Source: a bacterium
GTDB lineage: Bacteria > Cyanobacteriota > Vampirovibrionia > Gastranaerophilales > Gastranaerophilaceae
Assembly (NCBI GenBank): GCA_017470245.1
Contig: JAFUEV010000044.1
Span: 1 to 51,903, forward strand
DNA length: 51,903 nucleotides
Direction: 5' to 3'
Both the position numbers and the translations under genes were made by a program. The notes under the pieces were generated by a model. It did not search any database. It was not told the DNA's origin and saw nothing but the letters and a program-made list of their open reading frames with translations. This document shows, piece by piece, positions 42,338 through 50,438 of this stretch (the first letter of the stretch is position 1; each line of letters starts with the position of its first letter).

Positions 42338-43561
42338 ATGTTACAAAAAATTATAGGTTTAGTTGGAATATTTATTTTCCTTTTTATTGCATATCTTTTT
42401 AGCCGTAACAAAAAGGCTATTAACATTAAAACAATTGTAATTGCTCTTTTCTTTGAATTTATCATTGCAATGGCAATTTTTTTGTTACCTAAAAGCCGAG
42501 AAGTGTTATTAGCATTTAGTAATTTCTTTACTAAAATTATTGAAGCTGCAAGAGAAGGGATTGTATTTGTTTTTGGTTCTTTAGGTGCTGCAAATTCCGA
42601 TCAGGGATTTATTTTAATATTCCAAAGTTTAACATTTATAATAATTTTTTCTGCACTTTGCAGTTTATTATATTTTTTAAGAGTTTTACCGTTTATTATT
42701 GTAACAATAGCCAAATTTGTAAAAAAATTTTTTGGTATAAGTGCGGTTGAGGCAATATGCTCAGCAAGCAATATATTTGTAGGTATAGAATCTTTTACCA
42801 GTATAAGACCATATTTTCGTACTATGACTAGGTCACAATTATTTTTAATTTTTACCGTTTTTATGTCAACTATAGCTTCTTCAATGTTGGCATTATATGT
42901 ATCTCTTCTTAGTGATAAGATACCGACGATAGCCGGTCATTTGGTTGGTGCAACAGTTTTATCAATTCCTGCTGCTATTATGATTGCCAAAATTATGGAG
43001 CCTGAAACAGAAGAACCTGAAAAAAATGAAATTAAAATGGAAATTCCTGATTGTGCCAAAACTTTTACTGGAAGTATTGTAAATGGTGCTACTGACGGTG
43101 GTAAAATGGTTTTGGGAATTTCAGTATTACTTGTTGCCGTAATTGGAATATTAGGCATAATAAATTTATGTTTAAGTTATTTTACTGATATTACAATAGG
43201 TCAATTTTTAGGCGTTCTGTTTAAGCCTGTTGCTATTTTGATGGGAATAAATCCGCAAGATGCGACATTTGTGGGAGAACTTCTTGGTACTAGGTTGATT
43301 ATGACCGAGGTTCCGTCTTATGTAGCTTTAAGCCAGGCTATGAACGCAGGTACTGTTTCTTCTCATAGCGTAATGGTTGCTTCTTATGCATTATGTGGTT
43401 TTACGAGTATTGAATCGTTAAGTATAGCAATTGGAGGAGCTGTTTCTTTGGTTCCTGAAAGAACGGAATTAATATCATCAATTTGTTATAAAAGCTTGCT
43501 TGCAGCAACAATTACAACGTTAATTACAGGAACTGTTGCCGGTTTATTTTATATTGATTAG
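42338..43561 (+). CDS. Concentrative nucleoside transporter (CNT/NupC family)
   Basis: 407 residues with about ten membrane helices, typical length. The family features are FGFLGA-like FVFGSLGAANSD, the re-entrant SAVEAICSASNIFVGIESFTSIRPYFRTMTRSQLFLIFTVFMSTIASSMLALYV, AGHLVGATVLSIPAAIMIAKIMEPE, VGELLGTRLIMTEVPSYVALSQA and YALCGFTSIESLSIAIGG. It imports nucleosides with H+ or Na+. It could work with the 5'-nucleotidase if that enzyme acts outside the cell, though the two are not linked. Confidence 0.94.
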   Translation: MLQKIIGLVGIFIFLFIAYLFSRNKKAINIKTIVIALFFEFIIAMAIFLLPKSREVLLAFSNFFTKIIEAAREGIVFVFGSLGAANSDQGFILIFQSLTFIIIFSALCSLLYFLRVLPFIIVTIAKFVKKFFGISAVEAICSASNIFVGIESFTSIRPYFRTMTRSQLFLIFTVFMSTIASSMLALYVSLLSDKIPTIAGHLVGATVLSIPAAIMIAKIMEPETEEPEKNEIKMEIPDCAKTFTGSIVNGATDGGKMVLGISVLLVAVIGILGIINLCLSYFTDITIGQFLGVLFKPVAILMGINPQDATFVGELLGTRLIMTEVPSYVALSQAMNAGTVSSHSVMVASYALCGFTSIESLSIAIGGAVSLVPERTELISSICYKSLLAATITTLITGTVAGLFYID

Positions 43562-43623
43562 TTGTTATGAAAATAATTTTAAATATTTATAAGAAAAAAT
43601 ATATGTAATATTTTTTTGTATTT

Positions 43624-44580
43624 TTATTTTAATAGAAATAGAAGATTTTCATTATTGTATATATCTTGAATATCTCTTTCGGAATATAGACCAATCGGTA
43701 TACATATGTTATCACTTTCTATAATTGCTACTGTCGGTGCTGATTTTATTCTGTTTAAAATATTTCCGAAATCAAATTTTCTATTATTGTATTCAAGTAT
43801 GCCATTATCAACTACTAGAAAATCATCTTCATAAAATTTAGGACAATATTTACATTTATCAAATTGTTTTACATTTATCAGATTTTCTCTGATATCATTT
43901 ATTTCATTACTATCCCATAATTCAAAAAAATCTGTTTCTGTTATTGTTTCTTTAGTTATGTAACAAGGAAGGTTTATTCTGCCTTCTGTATCAATTACAG
44001 GATTAAACCAAAGTGCAGCACATGTTAAAAATGGTCTTATTTTATCTTTTGTATCATAATATTTTTTCTGTTCGTGTTCTTCTAAATAGGGTATTAAATA
44101 ACATTTCTGTCTTATATTAATGTCTCTTTTTATTAATTCTGTTTGTTTTTTTGAATTTTTATATGAAATATTGCAGTTCCGTAAAACCGTTATTTTATTT
44201 ATGTTATTACTGTTTATATTTTTTAATTCTTCATATAAATTATCACTTTCATATAGTATTAAATTATATTTATTTTCTTTTAAATTTTCTAAATTCTGTT
44301 TGCTGTCGGTTATTTTTATATTAATTATATTATTGTTGATGAGTGTATATAAATCATCGTTTATAATCGGATTTACTGCAGTAATTTCTGCATTAACTTT
44401 ATTTTTAATTTCAGAATAAAAATTAATAATATTTTCATTTGCTACAGTAAAAAATATATTTACTTTAGGGCTTGGCGATATATTAAGAATAATATCTGTG
44501 AGTATATTTTTTGTGTCTGTACTCAATGTCCCATTTGTAAAATTAAATTCAAAGTTCATTTCAAACGGTAGTTCTATCAT
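43624..44580 (-). CDS. Degenerate radical SAM/SPASM paralogue lacking the SAM-cluster motif
   Basis: 318 residues. It aligns with the intact enzyme at 47871 at both ends: IELPFEMNFEFNF against IELPFNMDFIINL, and CAALWFNPVIDTEGRINLPC...FFELWDS...CKYCPKFYEDDFLVV against CTTAWTTPAIEPNGNVSNC...FWDIWNN...CTKCCNFYKGNFIAA. The SPASM cysteines are kept. The CxxxCxxC cluster motif and GGEP are gone, and the barrel region is about 100 residues shorter. It cannot do radical SAM chemistry as such and may be a substrate-binding or regulatory partner. It overlaps the methyltransferase gene by four bases (ATGA) and ends the six-gene operon. Confidence 0.8.
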   Translation of the reverse strand: MIELPFEMNFEFNFTNGTLSTDTKNILTDIILNISPSPKVNIFFTVANENIINFYSEIKNKVNAEITAVNPIINDDLYTLINNNIINIKITDSKQNLENLKENKYNLILYESDNLYEELKNINSNNINKITVLRNCNISYKNSKKQTELIKRDINIRQKCYLIPYLEEHEQKKYYDTKDKIRPFLTCAALWFNPVIDTEGRINLPCYITKETITETDFFELWDSNEINDIRENLINVKQFDKCKYCPKFYEDDFLVVDNGILEYNNRKFDFGNILNRIKSAPTVAIIESDNICIPIGLYSERDIQDIYNNENLLFLLK

Positions 44581-45212
44581 AAACAGTCAACTCTCCATAG
44601 TGAAAGATATTTGTTATCTTCTTCAAAAATTTTTGTTACAGGCTCTTTTAAATTAAATGGGGGCAATAATAAGTTAATTTCTCTAAAACCTCCATTATAA
44701 ATATCTAAATTTTTTTCAGAAATGTATGTTGTTGTTAAAAAGTACTTTGAGTCACTATTTTTTATGTTCTGAAGTGCTTTTAAAATATTTTCAAACGATA
44801 AGTGTATAAAACAATCTCTGCATAATATTAAATCTGCCTTTGGTATTTTGTCTTTTATAATGTCTGCACAAATAAATGTTGTTTTATTGTTTGAATATTT
44901 TTTATTATTTTCGTTTATAAGTTCTTCTACAATATCAATTCCGATATAATTTTCAAATTCAAATCCAAGCTGATTCATCCAATAATAGTCACCGCAAGGA
45001 ATGTCTACAATTGTTTTTATTTCTAATGCTTTAAAAAGTTTCGGGAGTGTTTTTAAAATATTTTCAACAGAAGTTGATTCGGAACCTCTTCCAGACACAC
45101 TTTGTCTCCCGAACCACAGATTTTTTTTGTATATTCTGTTGAAAACATCTTTTTCATTGTCAATTTTTGACCAAATTATATTGTCTGTAATGTGCTTATT
45201 GTTCATATTCAT
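44577..45212 (-). CDS. Class I SAM-dependent methyltransferase
   Basis: 211 residues. Motif I VDIPCGDYYWMNQLGFEFENYIGIDIVEELI, motif II FICADIIKDKIPKADLILCRDCFIHLSFENILKAL and post II SKYFLTTTYIS define the Rossmann methyltransferase. The N-terminal FGRQSVSGRGSESTSVENI stretch is a likely substrate cap. The substrate (sugar, protein or small molecule) is not determinable. It overlaps the GH13-like gene by 17 bases and the degenerate SPASM gene by four. Confidence 0.88.
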   Translation of the reverse strand: MNMNNKHITDNIIWSKIDNEKDVFNRIYKKNLWFGRQSVSGRGSESTSVENILKTLPKLFKALEIKTIVDIPCGDYYWMNQLGFEFENYIGIDIVEELINENNKKYSNNKTTFICADIIKDKIPKADLILCRDCFIHLSFENILKALQNIKNSDSKYFLTTTYISEKNLDIYNGGFREINLLLPPFNLKEPVTKIFEEDNKYLSLWRVDCL

Positions 45213-47031
45213 ATATTACAAATCCCCAAATAGGTATATTTATATTTAGTTCTTCATTATTTTTTGTATAATTAATTTCTTTATTTGATGAATAAACTGT
45301 TTTTAGTTCTTTACCGTTGTACTTTATTTGAATATTTTCTTCATTTTCATTAAGATTTACTGCTATCAAATATTTTTTTATATCTTTTGAATATTCAAAA
45401 CACAATGACAGGTTGTTATTTATACTGTATTTTATTTCTAATTCAAAATTGTCTATTATATTTTTCATTTTGGAATATAGTTCTCTTATTTCAGTTAATT
45501 TGTAAAAGAAATCTAAATTGCTTCCAAAACAATAATCTATAGGGTGCTTTATTACGTAATAGTGAGAATACATATGTGGAATTTGTGGATTAATGTCTCG
45601 TAATTCAAATCCCATACCCATATAACTTGGTAAATTTAAAAATAGAGAAATAAAACATCTTGCTAAATTTTGGTCATTTGATTTGAAATATTTATTGTGC
45701 CCTTCCACATCTCCATCATTAGTAAACATTGTTACACTTGGATAAAATGAAAAGTTTTCTCTGAACGGTTTTATGTAATCATCAATGATATTTAAATATT
45801 CTTTATCTAAATATTTGAAATTCATTTCTCCTATAACCAAATCAAAATCTTTGTTAATCATATCTGATATGCCGTCAATATAGTAAGTAGAATAAAAAGC
45901 TTCTGCAATCGTTGCAAAATAAGGTTTATTTTCTTTAATATTGCTTTTTACATATTTCCATAATTCAGGGCAATATATGTCTTTTTCTTCTTCTCTATGA
46001 GAGTGAGAATATTGATTATGTGCCATATCTGCTCTCAAAAAATCAAAATTAAATTTATTTTGAAATTCATTAATTTTATTTGAAAAATAATCCCATGATT
46101 CAACCCAAAAATTATTTTTTTCTGGATAGCCGTACCTATCGGTGTAATATAGTTTATATGGTGTCATTGCACCAAAAATTTTTGCTCTGCTGCTTTTATT
46201 TTCAACTTTAAATACAGCCCAATTTTCATTTCCTTCTTTTTCTATTTTCTCAAATAGTATAGGACGATTAGGAGAATGCTCTACTACAGGTATAGGTTCA
46301 AATCCTTTATTTCTTATTATTGACCTGAGTTCCATTCTCCTTTTAAATTCATCAATATCTTTTGGAAAAATTAAACTTTCTCTTGTCTTTTCATCCAGTT
46401 CAAAAAGATTTTTTGGCAGATTGAGATAATCTATTATTATATCTTCAACTTCTAAATACAATTTATTATAATCAATTTGGTCAAAAGGAATTTGCTGTGT
46501 CTTTTCTTTGTTTAGCTTTACCCATTCAAATAAATTGGGATTTAATAATACTATTTTAGAAAAATTATCACAATGAGAAAGTGCATCAAATCCTACAATT
46601 TTCCCCATTAAATGAAGTATGTTTATTATTAATTTTAGTTGTTTTTCTGCGTTATTGTATCCTAGTTTAATTAATTTATCATCTAAAAAGTCGTTATTAA
46701 TTCCCCAAGAATTTTGAACATATAGGCTGCCATCACCTGAATCAAATAAAGGCATAATATGTATACCCTGTTCAGGAAAACTTATTGCATATTTTACAAT
46801 TCCCCAAAATGTTTTTGTTATTCTTGGATTTATTCCTATAATCTTTATTGTTTTGCACCAAGAAGCATCATTGTATTTTTCTACAGGTGATTTTACAAAT
46901 TTGGTTATATCAAAAGCTTCATCAACTTTCTCTTTTCCAAACATATATTTAAGAATATCAATCGACTGTTCAAATGTTAAATTTAAACAGTCGATTGGAT
47001 TTTTAGGTATTGTTAATTCGTTTTTATACAA
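45196..47031 (-). CDS. Divergent GH13 (alpha-amylase clan) glycoside hydrolase-like protein
   Basis: 611 residues from TTG; AAAGG lies about ten bases upstream. The GH13 catalytic positions are recognisable in order: nucleophile Asp335 in DFLRADMAHN (R-x-D-x-x-H), acid/base Glu377 in TIAEAFYS, and Asp439 in MFTNDGD. An early GIHIMPLFDSGDGSLY matches the amylase beta-3 region. The C-terminal 90 residues form a likely beta-sandwich (YLIAVNLNENEENIQIKYNGKEL). No signal peptide, so it acts in the cytosol, perhaps on glycogen, sucrose or glycan intermediates. It is far from any subfamily I can name. It starts six bases after the SFKGY protein's stop. Confidence 0.75.
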   Translation of the reverse strand: MYKNELTIPKNPIDCLNLTFEQSIDILKYMFGKEKVDEAFDITKFVKSPVEKYNDASWCKTIKIIGINPRITKTFWGIVKYAISFPEQGIHIMPLFDSGDGSLYVQNSWGINNDFLDDKLIKLGYNNAEKQLKLIINILHLMGKIVGFDALSHCDNFSKIVLLNPNLFEWVKLNKEKTQQIPFDQIDYNKLYLEVEDIIIDYLNLPKNLFELDEKTRESLIFPKDIDEFKRRMELRSIIRNKGFEPIPVVEHSPNRPILFEKIEKEGNENWAVFKVENKSSRAKIFGAMTPYKLYYTDRYGYPEKNNFWVESWDYFSNKINEFQNKFNFDFLRADMAHNQYSHSHREEEKDIYCPELWKYVKSNIKENKPYFATIAEAFYSTYYIDGISDMINKDFDLVIGEMNFKYLDKEYLNIIDDYIKPFRENFSFYPSVTMFTNDGDVEGHNKYFKSNDQNLARCFISLFLNLPSYMGMGFELRDINPQIPHMYSHYYVIKHPIDYCFGSNLDFFYKLTEIRELYSKMKNIIDNFELEIKYSINNNLSLCFEYSKDIKKYLIAVNLNENEENIQIKYNGKELKTVYSSNKEINYTKNNEELNINIPIWGFVIYEYEQ

Positions 47032-47037
47032 TTATTT

Positions 47038-47862
47038 TTAACCTTTATTTCCGCTAAGATAGTATTTAAGTTGTTCTGCAATTGCTGCTAATCCGCTATC
47101 ACTTCCGTCATTAAGTTCATTTAATTGTTTTTGCATAGCTTCAAGTTTTTGTCTTGTTTGAATAGCCTTAAATCTTTCTGCTTCTTTCTTTTTAACTTCA
47201 TCTAATCTGCTTTTTGCAAGATCAAGTCTTTCTTGATTTTCATTTAAATCTTTTTCTTTTTCTTGTTTGATTTTTTCTTTCTCATCAAGTGTTTTTTGAG
47301 CCGCTTGAAGTTTTTTCTCTGCAACACTTACGTCTGTTTTAGCTTTTTTCTCTTCTTCTGTTGCTTCTTCAAGGCTTCCTTTTAAATAAGGTGTTCTTTC
47401 TTCAAGTGTATCAATAAATTCTTTTAATTTACTTGCTTTTTCTTCTTTAAGAATAGCTTCTTTTGCTACTATTTTGGGTGGTTGGTCATATTTTACTATA
47501 TACATGTGTTCATCTTTTATTTTTTGTGTAATAGCTTCGCCGGCATCTGCAAAATATACTTTTGCTGCAGCTTGTTCAATACTTTGGCTTTCATAACCTT
47601 TATTACCACTAATTACTATTGTCTTTTCAGGGTGTCTGATATTGTATGAATCTATTGTAGATAATCTGCCGGGTGAATCATAACCGCCTGATGTCCCGTG
47701 TGGGTCAGGATAATGTTGTGGCTGTGAACCGTTTCGAGCAGTAATAACTTTGCTATACCCCTTAAATGAAATTCCGCTTACGAATGAGTTTTTATCATTC
47801 GTAGCATTGTTGTTTAAGTTCTTTTTAGGTAAACTTAAACCTGTGATTTTTTGAATTGACAT
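47038..47862 (-). CDS. Coiled-coil protein with SFKGY motif
   Basis: 274 residues, AGGAGG ribosome site overlapping the upstream stop. The motif ISFKGYSKV is at 31-39 after a low-complexity lead. Residues 45-120 are a small soluble region with HYPDPHGTSGGYDSPGRLS. Residues 150-245 form a long charged coiled coil (KKLQAAQKTLDEKEKIKQEKEKDL repeats). It lies between a radical SAM enzyme and a GH13-like hydrolase in a coupled operon, which makes it the obvious candidate scaffold or modification target. No family recognised. No cysteine is seen in the sequence. Confidence 0.8.
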   Translation of the reverse strand: MSIQKITGLSLPKKNLNNNATNDKNSFVSGISFKGYSKVITARNGSQPQHYPDPHGTSGGYDSPGRLSTIDSYNIRHPEKTIVISGNKGYESQSIEQAAAKVYFADAGEAITQKIKDEHMYIVKYDQPPKIVAKEAILKEEKASKLKEFIDTLEERTPYLKGSLEEATEEEKKAKTDVSVAEKKLQAAQKTLDEKEKIKQEKEKDLNENQERLDLAKSRLDEVKKKEAERFKAIQTRQKLEAMQKQLNELNDGSDSGLAAIAEQLKYYLSGNKG

Positions 47863-47870
47863 AATACCTC

Positions 47871-49121
47871 CTATTCTATTATTGTTATTATTTCATTTTC
47901 TTTTTTTATAAAGTCTAAATATTGCGGTCTATGAATATTTATCGGTATGACGGGTATATATTCGTTTTTTTGTTCTCTGTCTGTATCTCTTATGAATGCT
48001 ACACACTTAGATGATTGAATATAGTTTAATACATCAGGTAATTCCAGTTTGTAGCCGTTAATTTCCAATTTCCCTTCAGGTGCAGCTATGAAATTGCCTT
48101 TATAAAAATTGCAGCATTTTGTGCAAATAGTAAATTTCCCGTCAGTAATAAGCGCATCTCTTAATTTTTGTGCTTTATCATTATTCCATATATCCCAGAA
48201 ACTGTTTTCTTTTAAATTTCCTATTATGTTTCCTATACAATTTGATACATTTCCGTTAGGTTCTATGGCTGGTGTAGTCCATGCCGTTGTGCATATCATG
48301 TTTTTTCTTAAATTATCAAGATTATTATTTGTGTAATAATCTGCCAGTTCTTCATAGGCTAGTGCAGGAAACGAAAAACATTTCTCTGGTGAATAATTCT
48401 TTATAAAATCCTTTGTTGCATTAATATATCTGTTTGCAAAGGCTGCATTCAAATTGTATTTTTCTTTTGGAATTAACCCCATGCAATAATCTTGACCTAA
48501 TCTTTCACGCCATTGCTTTTGGGTTAAATTATTTAATTCTTCATCTGACGATTGTAAATGTTGAAAAGTGAAGGTATCTATATCATAGTCTTTAAAATAA
48601 TTATAAAAATCTGCAACTTTATCAACATTTTCAGGAAGTATAACCTGATTAATTCTCATTCTCATTTTACTTCCGCTTTTTTGAGCTTCGTCAATTAGTT
48701 TTATATTTTGTACTACTTTTTTAAACAGATTTTTTTGATTTCTAATTTCATCATGAACATTAAACAATCCGTCTAAACTTATTGTAATATCTGTATCAGT
48801 GTCTTTTAATATTGGGATAAATTTATCAAGATAATATCCGTTTGTTATAATATGAGTTTTCAAATTATATGAAACAGCTATTTTAAATAATTTTTCAAAG
48901 TCTTTATATAAAAACGGTTCTCCTCCCATTAATATTAATTTGGGTTTTGGGGTAACATCTTTGATGTCATTTAAGAAATTTATCCAATCTTGAATATTCA
49001 TTTCTTCTATGGCTTGTTCTTTATAATTTTTCCCGTATTGTGTGCACATTTTGCATCTCAAATTGCACCTGTACGTTAAATTTATTATAAAATCCATGTT
49101 AAACGGTAATTCTATGTTCAT
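47871..49121 (-). CDS. Radical SAM/SPASM enzyme
   Basis: 416 residues. TYRCNLRCKMCTQYG gives the CxxxCxxC cluster, LMGGEPFLYKDFEKLF the SAM motif, and ITISLDGLFNVHDEIRNQ the barrel strand. The C-terminal SPASM domain has CTTAWTTPAIEPNGNVSNC, then FTICTKCCNF. SPASM enzymes modify peptides, proteins or carbohydrates using auxiliary clusters. Its paralogue without the cluster motif ends the same operon. Its ATG shares a base with the HAD gene's stop (TAATG). Confidence 0.92.
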   Translation of the reverse strand: MNIELPFNMDFIINLTYRCNLRCKMCTQYGKNYKEQAIEEMNIQDWINFLNDIKDVTPKPKLILMGGEPFLYKDFEKLFKIAVSYNLKTHIITNGYYLDKFIPILKDTDTDITISLDGLFNVHDEIRNQKNLFKKVVQNIKLIDEAQKSGSKMRMRINQVILPENVDKVADFYNYFKDYDIDTFTFQHLQSSDEELNNLTQKQWRERLGQDYCMGLIPKEKYNLNAAFANRYINATKDFIKNYSPEKCFSFPALAYEELADYYTNNNLDNLRKNMICTTAWTTPAIEPNGNVSNCIGNIIGNLKENSFWDIWNNDKAQKLRDALITDGKFTICTKCCNFYKGNFIAAPEGKLEINGYKLELPDVLNYIQSSKCVAFIRDTDREQKNEYIPVIPINIHRPQYLDFIKKENEIITIIE

Positions 49122-50332
49122 TATTCCATTAGTTCCTCATATAATTCAAAGCTTAAATTATACTTAAAGTCATCGTTTTGTTCGCTATAAATGAGCATTC
49201 CCTGTTTGATTTTATTTAAGAAATCGCTATCAGGATATTTTGCGTTGAAAATTTTATGTATTCCTTTATCATCCAGAGCATCTTTCATCTTCCTTATTGG
49301 TTCTATGCTTTTATTTTCTCCTGCTAAAATTATTATAAGCGGTAGTTCATCTATTGCAGATAAAACTTTATCGTCTTTTAATAACTCATCAACTGATTTG
49401 TTTTTATCAGGATATATGTCTAATGTATCAATATAATTTAGCGGATTTAACATTTTAATATCATTAGAACTGTCTCCTGCGACAATAACCAAATCATTAG
49501 TTTGATTTTGTAATATTTCTTTTACTGCTCTTTTGGGTTGATATAATTTATCTATAGGTTCGTCATCATTTTTATGCTTTATTAAAATTACATTACCCGG
49601 CAAAAAAGTGTATCCTTCAGATGTTGAATCATTTTGAATTGGAACATACATATTTTTGTCATTATTATATACTCTTATATCAACAGGAATTCCTTTTTCA
49701 TAATAATAATTGCTAATTTTTTCATAATATTTTTGTGTATCTGTATTTGGTGGAAAAGAAAGTTCAATTAGACCTGATGTCTCTGAAACAAATGATACAT
49801 AGTTTTTTCGTTTCTCCGGTGCTTGTTCTTTAAATAAAGATATTAAATTTCTATCACTATTTCCTGTTATTCGTTTGTTTGATAAAGGTTCCAGAATTGT
49901 TATTTGATTATTTATTGTATGAATTATTTGTTTAATATCTTCTTTTTCATTTAAAAAACGGGAGCTTGAATTATCTACCAAACTCCCGTTTTTTATATTG
50001 TTATTTTCTTCAAATCCGTCTCTGAATATATATCCTTCCGGCTCATAAAAATCAACTTTTGATTTTTCAAAGTCTCTGAGCATTCCAAGCATTTCCAAAC
50101 GGCTTCTTCCTGTTGTAATTACGATTGAAAATTTTTCTTTAGCTAAATCTGCAAATTTTTTAAAACCTGAATACATTTTATTTGCTTCAGAAATATTTTG
50201 TGTATTTTCATATACTATAGAATCTTGGGGATAAGGAAAGTATGTGCCGTCAAAATCAGTATAAAGTTTTGTTTTACCTGCACAGAAACTATAATTTTTT
50301 TTATTAAAGTTTAAATTACTGTTTATTCTCAT
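49121..50332 (-). CDS. HAD-superfamily phosphatase (type IIB, sucrose-phosphatase-like)
   Basis: 403 residues. The nucleophile motif LYTDFDGTYFPYP (Asp26, Asp28), motif II SIVITTGRSRLEML and the last motif VIVAGDSSNDIKMLNPL are present, with a large alpha/beta cap between as in sucrose-phosphate and mannosyl-3-phosphoglycerate phosphatases. A 20-residue lead NYSFCAGKTK resembles other lineage-type N-termini. It probably removes phosphate from a sugar phosphate, which fits the GH13-like enzyme downstream. First gene of the operon to 43624. Confidence 0.85.
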   Translation of the reverse strand: MRINSNLNFNKKNYSFCAGKTKLYTDFDGTYFPYPQDSIVYENTQNISEANKMYSGFKKFADLAKEKFSIVITTGRSRLEMLGMLRDFEKSKVDFYEPEGYIFRDGFEENNNIKNGSLVDNSSSRFLNEKEDIKQIIHTINNQITILEPLSNKRITGNSDRNLISLFKEQAPEKRKNYVSFVSETSGLIELSFPPNTDTQKYYEKISNYYYEKGIPVDIRVYNNDKNMYVPIQNDSTSEGYTFLPGNVILIKHKNDDEPIDKLYQPKRAVKEILQNQTNDLVIVAGDSSNDIKMLNPLNYIDTLDIYPDKNKSVDELLKDDKVLSAIDELPLIIILAGENKSIEPIRKMKDALDDKGIHKIFNAKYPDSDFLNKIKQGMLIYSEQNDDFKYNLSFELYEELME

Positions 50333-50348
50333 CTCTTAACTCTTAGTG

Positions 50349-50354
50349 ATTATA
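50349..50354 (-). promoter_or_regulatory. -10 of the HAD/radical SAM/GH13 operon
   Basis: TATAAT on the minus strand, ending 16 bases before the ATG at 50332, with AAGAG as ribosome site. A long A/T tract (50357-50395) lies upstream and may act as an UP-like or bent element; no clear -35. Confidence 0.45.
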
Positions 50355-50438
50355 AGTAAAAAAATTTTTTTTTTTAACATTATAAAAAAAAAATTTTACA
50401 AGTTTTAATAAAGTAAATTTATTAAAGAGGTATTATTT

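Noticed and set aside
50357..50400. A/T homopolymer tract as replication origin or att site
   Set aside because: No DnaA-box cluster, dnaA/dnaN neighbours, integrase or direct repeats; it is best read as promoter-region composition.
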